DNA of 64,000 bases, from assembly GCA_963815305.1 (NCBI GenBank), contig CAWFFW010000001.1, positions 2,046,001 to 2,110,000 on the forward strand, given 5' to 3'. Source of the DNA: CAXBID01 sp963815305 (GTDB lineage: Bacteria > Bacteroidota > Bacteroidia > Flavobacteriales > Flavobacteriaceae). The notes beneath the pieces are model-generated. The model searched no databases, was not told the DNA's origin, and was given only the letters and a program-made list of their open reading frames with translations. The number at the start of each line of letters is the position of its first letter. Within the stretch, counting starts at the first letter, position 1. A program made the position numbers and the translations under genes. Below, piece by piece: positions 55,918 to 64,000 of the stretch.

Positions 55918-57582
55918 TTATTTTAAATTTAAAAAGATAAAACGATTTTTACTCATTTCTGGAATCATGATAATCCCTTTATTGGTGTTGATGCCCAAAT
56001 CTGCTAGCTGTGAAAACCCTGAAAGAACTTCTTTTACTTCGCCTTTCTTACTGATTTTTAAGAGTCTTCCACCTGTCCAATCTGTTGCATAGTAAAAATT
56101 ATTATATTTAATAACACCATCAAAGTTTGCAATTGGTAATCCTTTTCCAATAGGTTTTATTTCTTTTGTTTTAAGATTTACTTTCATTAATGTGCCTTTC
56201 CTGCTCGTTTCAAAAGTAGCACGATTAGTCATTGGTCCCCAAGTGGCAACAATTAAATCCTTTCCATCTATCCATAAACCATTAGGATATTCTAAAACTT
56301 CATTTTTTACAAATATTTCGACATCTTGGTTCTTTGGAAGTTTGTAAATTGTGTTTGTAAAGGTGTCCGATACATAAATATCTCCATTTGGAGCAGCGGC
56401 CACATCATTAACAAATTCAGAATTCGGTAATTTTATTTTTCTAATAATCTCACCTTTTTCAATATCTATTTCAACTAGAATTCCACGATCTGCCGCGTAC
56501 AATAAATTTTTATAGGATGCCATTCCTGTAGGCGCATCTAGGTCTTCTATCCATCTATTCGATATAACATTTCCTTTTTCATCAAGTCGGGTTATCCATC
56601 CATAGCCATCTTTTTCGATAGTCACTTTTTCTCCTCCTAAACTTGAAATGAACCAAGATTTTGAAGTGTTATCCCAATATGCGTTTTCTGGATTATCTAG
56701 AATATGATTGATATTCGTATTTTGAGCATTGTATGTCGAATCTACCAAGTCATTCCATTTAGATATTGAACGCGACAAGTGATTTTCAGGGACATCATCA
56801 ATGCCAAAAGTGTGTAAAATTGTTTTGCCTTTAAATTTTATTTTTTGCAAAACGGAAACAAAATTAGAAACATTATAGTCGCCTCTATCTAGAGGTTTTA
56901 TAGCATCAGACCAATTTGCTTTATCATTTCCAGACATGGTTACATTGGATCCTGAAATTGAAGCAAATTTTAAATACGGTGCTGCTTTTATAGCGACATC
57001 TAAAAGGCGGTCTCCATTACCAGCACGCATTTCGTGACATAGGTGTAATGTTAGAAATAAGTTTGGCTCATTCACTTCTTTGATATATGGTATAGCTTCT
57101 TCCGCAGATTCTATAAAGCAATTATCATGAGGATAAATAACAATATCCTTGTTGAGTTTTTGAGCTTCCTGAGACATCGTTTTTAAAAGCGCTACTGTTT
57201 TTTCTTTTGTAGCATTTTCTTTATTTAATATGATAACCCATAAGGCAGTTCCTGCTGGTAATGATGCTAATGTTTTACGCCATAAAGTATTTTCATTATC
57301 TAAATTTTTTGAAAAATCAAAAGGAAAATAAACAACAGGTATCGATAAATTTCCTGTAGTAAATTCTTTAGTTTCTAAATACTCAGTTAATTTCTCTCTT
57401 TGTTTATCTGTTTTTACAGCAAAGGCTGTTCCTTTATAACCCAACCCTGCAAATAGTTTTGAGCGTTCGGCAACAGACATATCGTCCATTTTAAAATCAA
57501 AAGTATAGAGTGCTTTGTCTATACCTTGCGATGTTGACGTTATAGAAATAGCTAGAAATATTAAATTTAATATTGTTTTCAT
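55918..57582 (-). CDS. Secreted fusion of a xylose-isomerase-like TIM barrel and an SMP-30/NHL-type beta-propeller
   Basis: 554 residues with a signal peptide (ending SITSTSQ). Residues about 25-285 look like a sugar phosphate isomerase/epimerase-like TIM barrel (AP endonuclease 2 superfamily): DFKMDDMSVAERSKLFAGLGYKG, YPHDNCFIESAEEAIPYI, LHLCHEMRAGNGDRLLDV. Residues about 290-554 are a six-bladed propeller resembling gluconolactonase/SMP-30: LDAPTGMASYKNLLYAADRG, NDVAAAPNGDIYVSDTFTN, YPNGLWIDGKDLIVATWG. A barrel that acts on sugars joined to a lactonase-like propeller suggests processing of a free uronic acid or aldonolactone in the periplasm, but no activity can be claimed. It ends the operon from 61851. 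Confidence 0.65.
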   Translation of the reverse strand: MKTILNLIFLAISITSTSQGIDKALYTFDFKMDDMSVAERSKLFAGLGYKGTAFAVKTDKQREKLTEYLETKEFTTGNLSIPVVYFPFDFSKNLDNENTLWRKTLASLPAGTALWVIILNKENATKEKTVALLKTMSQEAQKLNKDIVIYPHDNCFIESAEEAIPYIKEVNEPNLFLTLHLCHEMRAGNGDRLLDVAIKAAPYLKFASISGSNVTMSGNDKANWSDAIKPLDRGDYNVSNFVSVLQKIKFKGKTILHTFGIDDVPENHLSRSISKWNDLVDSTYNAQNTNINHILDNPENAYWDNTSKSWFISSLGGEKVTIEKDGYGWITRLDEKGNVISNRWIEDLDAPTGMASYKNLLYAADRGILVEIDIEKGEIIRKIKLPNSEFVNDVAAAPNGDIYVSDTFTNTIYKLPKNQDVEIFVKNEVLEYPNGLWIDGKDLIVATWGPMTNRATFETSRKGTLMKVNLKTKEIKPIGKGLPIANFDGVIKYNNFYYATDWTGGRLLKISKKGEVKEVLSGFSQLADLGINTNKGIIMIPEMSKNRFIFLNLK

Positions 57583-57643
57583 TTTTTTATTTTAATGATT
57601 TGAAATTGAAGTTGTAAAATGCTTTTTCTCGTTTACCAGGTTC

Positions 57644-57993
57644 TTATGGAATTCCAGGGTTTTTAAGTTCTTTCCCCCACGAGATTAATTGTGCCTTCAT
57701 TTTTTTTTTTTTGCTTTTTCAGGGAATTCTTTGATGAGATTTTTGTTTTCATGTTCTTTAGTCGTCTTTCCTTCTAGTAATGGAGAGGAGTACCATCCTC
57801 AATGTGATAATGTATTGCCAGACAGTGTTTGCAGACCCATAATATCAATGCCACCGTTACCAACCTGAGGAATCTTAGAGTTATCAATTGTTTCAAGTTT
57901 AATAATATGTCTTTTAACTAATTCCTTTCGGTTAATACCATTATCTTTAAGTTTTTTATCAGTAAAAGCAGTTATAATAAGGGTTTTTCTCAT
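57644..57993 (-). pseudogene. Deletion scar: N-terminus of a secreted PUL protein fused to a sulfatase-like C-terminus
   Basis: The first part (start Met at 57993) contains KDNGINRKELVKRHIIKL and QVGNGGIDIMGLQTL. This matches my memory of the start of a large glycoside hydrolase-like family in which the text runs '.. VGNGEFAF..D.TGLQT ... WGWHS'. Here the Trp before GW has become TGA (stop of the 64-codon frame, 57799). Beyond it the frame reads GWYSSPLLEGKTTKE, then HENKNLIKEFPEKA. After a run of 13 A, one base out of frame, it continues KAQLISWGKELKNPGIP and a stop (57644), like the tail of an S1 sulfatase. A deletion joining two genes, followed by nonsense and frameshift changes, explains it. 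Confidence 0.55.
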
Positions 57994-58003
57994 TGCTTAA
58001 TTT

Positions 58004-59635
58004 TTAATATCTGTAATTGGCTCTTCGACTTGGAGCATTGTCCCCAGCACTAATTAGATCTTGAATAGTTTCTAATTTGGTTGGATTATCCACCCAATGG
58101 AAGTCAAATTTTAATATCTTATCTGCTTTGAAGTATTTTCGAGGTACTGAAATTATTAATTGATTGCCTTCTTTTTGGTATGATATACTTTCAGAAAGAA
58201 TCCATCCTTTTTTAGGATAAAATGTTTTTACAGTGGTGGTTGATTCATTTTTAACATCATCATTAATTAATACATCATAACCACTCCATCCTGTTGCAGG
58301 GTTTTGATCGGTATCAATTAAAAGAAGCATCCAATTTTTATCTGTATGGGAAGTTATTTCCTTTTGTGTTTTTATATAAAAAAATACTGATGTCTCATTG
58401 TGGGCTACTTTGGCTAATTCAAAATCATTGCGCCCTTTAATATCAATATAAGGTCCAGTAGTTCCTTGTTTTTGACTATGTCTATGCTCAGTATCTCCAA
58501 TATGGTCGTAATACATAGAAATAACCTCCTGCCACTGATCAAAACTTCCTGATAAATCAATATTTTTAAATGTTTGCACAACGGGTTCGCTAACCCCTTT
58601 GTATCTTCTTATGTTTGCCATTAATTGATAATAATAATTATCTGAATGACCGCCTTTCATTGGTTCTATATCTCTGCTATACTCTTGGTTGTACTGGTCT
58701 ATAAAATATACATCACCCTCTTTTAGTGCTTTGCCAACTTTTCCTAAGTGAGCACCAGGATAAAAATTCCATTTTTGGAGTTCTTTACTGATATCTTTGC
58801 CCATTTCCTGTCTACCTGCAGACCATTCGTTCCAGCCCGTTACAAAAACAAATTCAGGATCCACTTCCAAAGCTCTGTTCCATTGTTCTTGAAAAAACAA
58901 TCCTTGATGTGTTACTGAGGTAAGGTCATATTGATTAAGGTCTGGTTGATGAAAATTATGAAAACTTCTACCAATATTTGAAAGTGGATGCTGAGCAGCT
59001 GCAACTGGTATCATTTCTTTTTCTGATGGGTCGTTATGCCATGCTACGGCCTGTGGATAATGGTCTATCCACGGCCATTCATCTTTTCCATTGTCATACC
59101 AAGGCAAAGAAGTCCATGCCCAACTTTGTTTTAAATTAAAGAAGTTTTCAATCTCTTCAGAGAACTTTATGTCATTTACCAAGTTACGCTCTGGTTGTTC
59201 ATGTTGCCCATAAAGCAATAGAGGTTTTTCTTTCCAATAAAACCATAAATCTTTATACAATTCTTTTGAATAAAACTCTTCCCATAGTGTGTTGATTGAA
59301 ATTTCACTACCCAAAAAGGCAATGTCTGGAGTTTTTTCTCCTTCTTCTCTCATTTTTTGAAACACCTCACAAATAGTCATGTATGTTTTAAAATAGGTTT
59401 GATTGTTTGTCACGTCTAAAATGATGACATCTATTCCAGCATCAGTAAGCTGCATGGCATGTTTTCGAATGGCCCATGCTTCACTATTTAAATAATAACC
59501 AATTTCTGGCTCTCCCCAATAATGACTGCCATTACCCCATTTGGGATTTTCTGGATTTTTTTGGAGAATTTCGCTCACATTAAATGGTCCTAAAGCATCC
59601 GTATTGTTATGCGTTATGAAATAAAACATCCCCAC
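58004..59635 (-). CDS. GH99/GH71-like domain plus CBM9-like domain; N-terminus lost to a frameshift
   Basis: 543 residues from an internal Met (MGMFYFITH) with no signal peptide. The same frame is open further upstream to 59755 and there reads NIHSDTWVATDVLGRKLPDY, the usual mature N-terminus of this family. The true protein therefore begins earlier. Catalytic-like region: WGEPEIGYYLNSE, AGIDVIILDVTN and FVTGWNEWSAGRQEM. The last 180 residues resemble a CBM9-type domain (DFELAKVAHNETSVFFYIKT, LLLIDTDQNPATGWSGYDV). The frame joins the DUF5722 gene if an A10 tract gains one A; see the finding at 59731-59757. Glycoside hydrolase activity is likely; substrate unknown. Confidence 0.7.
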   Translation of the reverse strand: MGMFYFITHNNTDALGPFNVSEILQKNPENPKWGNGSHYWGEPEIGYYLNSEAWAIRKHAMQLTDAGIDVIILDVTNNQTYFKTYMTICEVFQKMREEGEKTPDIAFLGSEISINTLWEEFYSKELYKDLWFYWKEKPLLLYGQHEQPERNLVNDIKFSEEIENFFNLKQSWAWTSLPWYDNGKDEWPWIDHYPQAVAWHNDPSEKEMIPVAAAQHPLSNIGRSFHNFHQPDLNQYDLTSVTHQGLFFQEQWNRALEVDPEFVFVTGWNEWSAGRQEMGKDISKELQKWNFYPGAHLGKVGKALKEGDVYFIDQYNQEYSRDIEPMKGGHSDNYYYQLMANIRRYKGVSEPVVQTFKNIDLSGSFDQWQEVISMYYDHIGDTEHRHSQKQGTTGPYIDIKGRNDFELAKVAHNETSVFFYIKTQKEITSHTDKNWMLLLIDTDQNPATGWSGYDVLINDDVKNESTTTVKTFYPKKGWILSESISYQKEGNQLIISVPRKYFKADKILKFDFHWVDNPTKLETIQDLISAGDNAPSRRANYRY

Positions 59636-59730
59636 AAAACGATTTTCTTTCTTTGGTCCACAAGCTTCATAATCTGGAAGCTTTCTTCCTAAAACATCAG
59701 TAGCAACCCAAGTATCGCTATGGATATTCC

Positions 59731-61851
59731 TTAAGGTTTGGGCTTTTTTTTTTCAGTATCTACTTGTTGTCTAATCTCATCCCAACTTTTAATACCAATC
59801 ATCTCTTTATATTGGTCAAAAACTTCGTCTTCTTTGTCGGTTCCAAAGGCTTGATAAACGTACCAAACAGGTTTTATGGCTCCGGGTTTTTCTTCATCAT
59901 CAGGAAATCTTCTAAGTCCTATACGCAAACCACCTTCCCGGCGATTATCTTGCCAATTGTGGTATTGAAAGCCATCGATACCATCTAAATATTTAATTTT
60001 CTTTAGGGCGTATGCCATACCTGCGGCTTGTTCTTGTAAATCTTGTTCACTGTAGGTCGGCGAGTTGGTACCATTTTCAGAAAGGTACACAACGCGTTTG
60101 GTTTTGCCATTAAAAAGGACTTCTGGTTGCTTTACCCATGCATCTAAAACTTCTGTATTTTTAAAAGTGATTAGTTCAGTATTAAAATCAAAGCTTACTT
60201 TTTTGTCCAACCATGTTTTTGGTTCTCGTAGGGATTCAGGATATGGATGTTGTGCAATGGCCCATTCAAAATCACCTTCTGTTTTGGAAAATTGTAAAAG
60301 TTGCTCCAATAATTCTTTGGAATGGTAAAAATGCGGATTGGAAGTCCAATTCCAATAGTGGGTTAAAGAAATAAACACTTTGGAATTGGCATTATATTTT
60401 CTTGCAATGTTATGCGACATTCGCATAGATTTATGATATAAATCCATAAAAACTAAAGCGGTTTTTTCTCCAGCATTAGTCCATACCCAACCAGCATCTA
60501 CTTCATTATGGATGATCCAATGGTGGATACGACCATATTTTTTATCTGGCCTACTGTATCTATCCGCTAAAAAATCAAGAATAGCAGCATAATATTGAAC
60601 GCCTTCTGGAGTCGTTACATTGGGCATGGCGTAAATGCCTGCGGGATCGGTATCTGGATGTTGTAAAATTTTGCCAATAATTTTGTCAGTAGATTGGGAA
60701 GCTTTAGCCACTAATAAAATAGCCGAAACCTCAATATCTTTTATAGAAGTAGAGAGCATAGTTTCGTCATATTTCTCAATCTCTTTTTTATTGATATAAT
60801 AGGTTTTGTCCATATAATCAAAAGGGAGGTTCTCGTCAGAAGGACCGTATCTAAATAAGCCATTAATCCAAATGTTTACGGTAGCACTGGTAATGCCTAA
60901 ATCATCTAAATCTGAAATGGGAGCTTCTCTGTTAGCACTATATCCACCAAGACCTTTTTTTGTTGCAGGTTTCACAAAATTATAAGTGTATTTAGGAACG
61001 ATGGAGTCTGCATAATGTGCGCTAGATGCCAGTTCATAATCTTCTCCTTTTTTATGTACTAATACCCATTTTGAGAGTGCCCGATCTTGTTTGAAATTAT
61101 GCCGCTTAGCTATTCGATCAATAGTTAGATTAAACGTGTTGCTATTGGTTTTTATGGGTGTGACAAATTCAAAGCTTTTGAGTTCAGTAATATGTTCATA
61201 AGGACTTACTTCAGCTAAATAAATAGCTTCATGATTTTTTACTGTCCCTGTTATTTTAACTTGAGTATTGGTAGCTAAAACATGTTCTATATTATTTTGA
61301 AAGGAATGATCTAAATAGTTTCTTAAATTAGTTTCTAGGATGGCTTCCTGTTTTTTCTTAAGGGCCTTGCTGGCTTCAATTTCAAGCTCTCTTTCTGAGA
61401 GCTTTCTTAATTTTAAATTTTTAATCTGAATTTTCAAATCTGGTGCATTGCCAAAATCAAAACGTAGATAATCATCTTTTTTACCCCAATTGGATAGTTT
61501 CTCTTTGATATTAATCTTAAACTCAACCCAACCTTCTGTTGATCCTACATCTCTGATAATTTTAGAGTCATTTTTACCTTTTAAAGGGTAAAAGTACAAT
61601 TCAATAAAGTCTACTCCTGTAGGACAAAAATATTCAAACGAAAGTATAGAATTGTTCTCATTTAAATCTGAGGACAGAGGTAATGTGAAAATATATGGGT
61701 CTTTACCTGTTGTTAGAATATCAAAAGTGTTATATTCTATAAGTGATAGTTTTATATCATTATACTCTTGCTTATTAATGAGTAGATTTGTCGTAATATC
61801 TTGAGACCATATACTGAAAGGCAATAAGAAAAGGACAATAAGTTTTCTCAT
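59731..61851 (-). CDS. DUF5722 / clan GH-A-like glycoside hydrolase (GH39-like)
   Basis: 706 residues, signal peptide (ending FSIWSQ). Residues about 20-150 are a beta-sandwich (FDILTTGKDPYIFTLP, DFIELYFYPL), followed by a basic coiled segment and then a TIM barrel. The two acids expected of clan GH-A are seen at Glu450 (HHWIIHNEVDAGWVW) and Glu592 (VVYLSENGTN), 142 residues apart. The final residues after DEIRQQVD are a basic tail that runs into an A10 tract. It is the first gene of the operon to 55918, with operator site i 56 bp upstream. It probably cleaves a beta-linked sugar in the periplasm; a xylose or uronic acid linkage is a guess. Confidence 0.75.
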   Translation of the reverse strand: MRKLIVLFLLPFSIWSQDITTNLLINKQEYNDIKLSLIEYNTFDILTTGKDPYIFTLPLSSDLNENNSILSFEYFCPTGVDFIELYFYPLKGKNDSKIIRDVGSTEGWVEFKINIKEKLSNWGKKDDYLRFDFGNAPDLKIQIKNLKLRKLSERELEIEASKALKKKQEAILETNLRNYLDHSFQNNIEHVLATNTQVKITGTVKNHEAIYLAEVSPYEHITELKSFEFVTPIKTNSNTFNLTIDRIAKRHNFKQDRALSKWVLVHKKGEDYELASSAHYADSIVPKYTYNFVKPATKKGLGGYSANREAPISDLDDLGITSATVNIWINGLFRYGPSDENLPFDYMDKTYYINKKEIEKYDETMLSTSIKDIEVSAILLVAKASQSTDKIIGKILQHPDTDPAGIYAMPNVTTPEGVQYYAAILDFLADRYSRPDKKYGRIHHWIIHNEVDAGWVWTNAGEKTALVFMDLYHKSMRMSHNIARKYNANSKVFISLTHYWNWTSNPHFYHSKELLEQLLQFSKTEGDFEWAIAQHPYPESLREPKTWLDKKVSFDFNTELITFKNTEVLDAWVKQPEVLFNGKTKRVVYLSENGTNSPTYSEQDLQEQAAGMAYALKKIKYLDGIDGFQYHNWQDNRREGGLRIGLRRFPDDEEKPGAIKPVWYVYQAFGTDKEDEVFDQYKEMIGIKSWDEIRQQVDTEKKKPKP

Positions 61852-61877
61852 AATAAAAGAACTAAGGTTTAATTTAT

Positions 61878-61922
61878 TAAAAATACTGCCTAATTTAAAT
61901 TAAACCATCCTGTAGTTTCTGG
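61878..61922 (-). promoter_or_regulatory. PUL operator-promoter, site i
   Basis: In gene orientation CCAGAA-ACTA-CAGGAT (61922-61907), 21 nt, then TATTTTTA (61885-61878). A further CAGTAT lies within the spacer (61888-61883). It leads the DUF5722 operon. Confidence 0.6.
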
Positions 61923-62559
61923 CTTATTTAGAAAGTTAATAATAAAAGAATCTATATTTAAATAGAAGTCCTATCAATAAATGGAACTTTAACTATGTCC
62001 TTTTTTTATTTAGGATCATATTTGCCGATGCCTTAAAATTTACTTTAAAATCAGTTAAAATAATTGTAATTCCTAATAGTTTTTCTATTAGGGTTTCGGT
62101 ATATGAGTTTATATCAGCATCTCTAACCTAAACAAATTCATTTTCTCTCATTTGCTTAATCAGATTGACCACGTCAAACTCTTTAATAAATATGTATATC
62201 GCCATTATATAATAATCATATCTTCCTATACCATATCTAATCCATCATATCCCACAATCAATAGATATTTCTAAGAAGAATTTTCTAAACCATGTAAAAT
62301 CTTTCTAGGGTAAGGATATTAGATTTTACATGGATAGTTTAATATTAATAGAAGTCAGTATTTTAGAGTTTATCTTCAATCTCAATAATAAATTGAATTA
62401 TAAATCTATTTATATTCAAAATTTTTAATTTTAAAATTATAGAAATAAATTTTTATTAATCAAGAGATCATATTGATTATGATGTATCTTAAAATTTTAA
62501 AACTCTATTTATAAATCAATCAAAAAATGGAAATCATCTTTTTAACTATCATAAGTCAC
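61923..62559. other. Intergenic stretch with a 13-bp inverted repeat
   Basis: About 640 bp with no intact gene. A perfect inverted repeat, CCATGTAAAATCT (62290-62302) and AGATTTTACATGG (62321-62333), encloses an 18-nt spacer. It lies 227 nt past the altronate dehydratase stop with no U-run on the minus side, so its role is open (hairpin, operator or insertion footprint). The rest is very AT-rich. A weak minus-strand run (about 62000-62220) with an internal TAG looks faintly like decayed coding sequence. Confidence 0.4.
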
Positions 62560-64000
62560 CTACAATGAAACTCCCCTACGCCATGGAATAAAATCATTTT
62601 GTTTTAATAATTTTGCTTTTGTTTTAATTTTACCACTTGCTACTTCTATAATAAAATCAAGCATTTCCTCAGCCATTTCTTCAATGGTCTTATTGCCACG
62701 AATTATGGCTCCAGTATCAAAATCAATAATATCGGGCATTTTTTCTAAAAGCTCCGTATTAGATGATACTTTTATAACTGGTGCTATAGGATTTCCTGTT
62801 GGTGTTCCTAGGCCTGTTGTGAACAAAACCATGTTAGCACCAGAACCAACAAGTGCTGTTGTACTTTCCACATCGTTACCTGGTGTACACAACAAATTTA
62901 GACCTGATTTTGTTATATACTCCCCGTAATCTAGTACGTCTTTTACTGGTGAGGTTCCGCCTTTTTTAGCAGCTCCTGCAGATTTCATAGCATCTGTAAT
63001 CAATCCATCTTTTATATTACCAGGTGAAGGATTCATATCAAACCCAGAACCCGCATCTACAACAGATTTCTCATAAGCTTTCATCAACTTTAAAAACTTT
63101 TCACCTGTCTGGTCGTCAACGCATCTATTCACCAATTCTTGTTCTACGCCACATAACTCAGGGAATTCGGCTAAAACTGCAACTCCATGAAGAGCTGTCA
63201 ATATATCAGAAACCATCCCCAAAGTAGGATTCGCCGAAATTCCTGAAAAACCATCAGAACCACCACATTCTAAACCTATTCGTAATTTAGAAAGTGGTGC
63301 TGGCTTACGTTTAATATTATTTGCTTTTTTAATAGCTTGGAAAGAATCTTTTACAATAGCTGATAACATGTTATCAACCGTACCCATTTGCTGTTGTTCA
63401 TAAATTAAAACTGGTTTATCTAAGTTTGGGTTGATAATGTTTAAAGCTTCTTTGAAAATATTTATTTGAAGATTTTGACAACCTAAACTTAAAACGGTAG
63501 CCCCAGCAACATTTGGATTATTTACGTATCCAGCTAGTAGTTTTGCCAAACTTTCTGAATCTTGCCTTATACCACCACATCCACCAGGATGTGTGATAAA
63601 TTTAACATCAATATTATCAAAAACATTCGATGATATTGATGCAACTTCAGTTTCTTCATTTCCACTTACTAGCGACCGAAGTAACATTTGATGCGGATTT
63701 ACTGTTTGTTTTAAAAGCTCCTTTTCGAAAACTTCCTTTAGTATTTCAATATTTCTATTTTCACAAAAAACTAATGGAAAAAACAACCACACATTTTCCG
63801 TTCCCACCTGTCCATCTTCTCTATGATAGCCTAGAAAAGTACTGTCTTTCCATTTATCAACGTTTGGAGCTGCCCAGTTAAAAGTTTCAGTTCTACCAAA
63901 TACTTTTTCACTTTGGTGTTTTACATTTTCAGTGGTTAAAATAGCTCCTTTTTCAATAGCTTCGTTCGCTGTTCCAACTAATACCCCATACATCATGATT
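62560..64000 (-). CDS. uxaA: Altronate dehydratase (partial, N-terminus beyond the right edge)
   Basis: 480 codons are visible. The upstream codon to the apparent Met at 63996 is Ile (IMMYGVLVG), and the reading frame is open to the edge, so the N-terminal part of the SAF domain is outside. Family blocks seen: GYHREDGQVGTENVW, THPGGCGGIRQDSE, GCQNLQINIF, GLECGGSDGFSGISANP, GSGANMVLFTTGLGTPTGNP and the closing NDFIPWRRGVSL. It dehydrates D-altronate to 2-keto-3-deoxygluconate in the cytoplasm. Uronate catabolism fits a PUL that releases unsaturated or intact uronic acids. It precedes the DUF5722 operon by about 700 bp, so it is likely a separate transcript. Confidence 0.9.
   Translation of the reverse strand, partial: IMMYGVLVGTANEAIEKGAILTTENVKHQSEKVFGRTETFNWAAPNVDKWKDSTFLGYHREDGQVGTENVWLFFPLVFCENRNIEILKEVFEKELLKQTVNPHQMLLRSLVSGNEETEVASISSNVFDNIDVKFITHPGGCGGIRQDSESLAKLLAGYVNNPNVAGATVLSLGCQNLQINIFKEALNIINPNLDKPVLIYEQQQMGTVDNMLSAIVKDSFQAIKKANNIKRKPAPLSKLRIGLECGGSDGFSGISANPTLGMVSDILTALHGVAVLAEFPELCGVEQELVNRCVDDQTGEKFLKLMKAYEKSVVDAGSGFDMNPSPGNIKDGLITDAMKSAGAAKKGGTSPVKDVLDYGEYITKSGLNLLCTPGNDVESTTALVGSGANMVLFTTGLGTPTGNPIAPVIKVSSNTELLEKMPDIIDFDTGAIIRGNKTIEEMAEEMLDFIIEVASGKIKTKAKLLKQNDFIPWRRGVSL

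Noticed and set aside
57799..57801. In-frame TGA in place of Trp, considered as recoding
   Set aside because: The frame downstream is broken again at A13 and the catalytic region is missing, so simple gene decay is the better explanation.
62000..62220. Weak minus-strand coding-like run (VVNLIKQMRENEF, then TAG, then RDADINSYTETLIEKL)
   Set aside because: I cannot recognise the family, and there is no start or intact frame; left as an unassigned possible remnant.
1..64000. tRNA, rRNA, CRISPR arrays, prophage or intact insertion sequences
   Set aside because: None seen on reading both strands; no repeat-spacer arrays and no complete transposase frame.

Overview
This window reads as marine Bacteroidota DNA, most likely a member of the Flavobacteriaceae. 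The evidence is AT-rich sequence, SusC/SusD pairs, lipoprotein signals ending in a lipobox Cys, -7 promoter boxes of the TAnnTTTG type, and an ECF sigma/FecR pair. It is almost entirely one polysaccharide utilization locus (PUL). The gene content fits a sulfated, rhamnose-rich polysaccharide that also carries uronic acid and xylose; green-algal ulvan is the best match. The content is six S1 sulfatases, rhamnosidase-type enzymes of two families (GH78 and GH106), two GH120 beta-xylosidases, a GH43, a BNR-4 propeller lyase or dehydratase, an SGNH esterase, a complete L-rhamnose catabolic operon, and altronate dehydratase at the right edge. Family calls come from reading the proteins; no database search was run.

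Layout, left to right (nearly everything is on the minus strand). 1-2094: a sulfatase fused to a GH78-type N-terminal domain, cut by the window edge. 2279-3697: an SGNH acetylesterase. 3698-5226: a gene-poor stretch with a decayed reading frame, an apparently orphan promoter and two terminators. 5227-16261: an uptake operon, SusC-SusD-SusC-SusD-DUF1735 lipoprotein. 17231-24695: the rhamnose operon (bifunctional aldolase/dehydrogenase, isomerase, kinase, lactate dehydrogenase, NCS1-type permease). 25097-26092: a divergent GntR-family regulator, the only clear plus-strand gene. 26138-34452: GH78, three sulfatases, GH43 and a gene remnant. 34566-37847: GH106. 38078-46600: ECF sigma, FecR anti-sigma, a third SusC/SusD and a sulfatase. 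46689-55645: a Ca-binding-repeat protein, the BNR-4 enzyme, a sulfatase and two GH120 enzymes. 55918-61851: a DUF5722/GH99-like pair separated by a frameshift at an A10 tract, a deletion-scar pseudogene, and an isomerase-like barrel fused to a propeller. 62560-64000: altronate dehydratase, partial.

How it fits together: the lyase, sulfatases and esterase open and desulfate the polymer. SusCD complexes import oligosaccharides. GH78, GH106, GH120 and GH43 release rhamnose and xylose. Rhamnose passes through rhamnulose and rhamnulose-1-phosphate to dihydroxyacetone phosphate and L-lactaldehyde, then L-lactate and pyruvate. Uronates would feed into 2-keto-3-deoxygluconate.

The most interesting signal is regulatory. 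Nine promoter regions carry the same 45-bp architecture. In gene orientation it is a direct repeat, roughly CAGKAY-N4-CAGGAT, followed after exactly 21 nt by a TAnnTTTR-type -7 box. These nine sites account for nearly every transcription unit except the sigma/FecR/third-SusCD block. One of the nine drives no intact gene and is followed within about 50 nt by a strong intrinsic terminator, which suggests a short co-regulated RNA or an attenuated leader.
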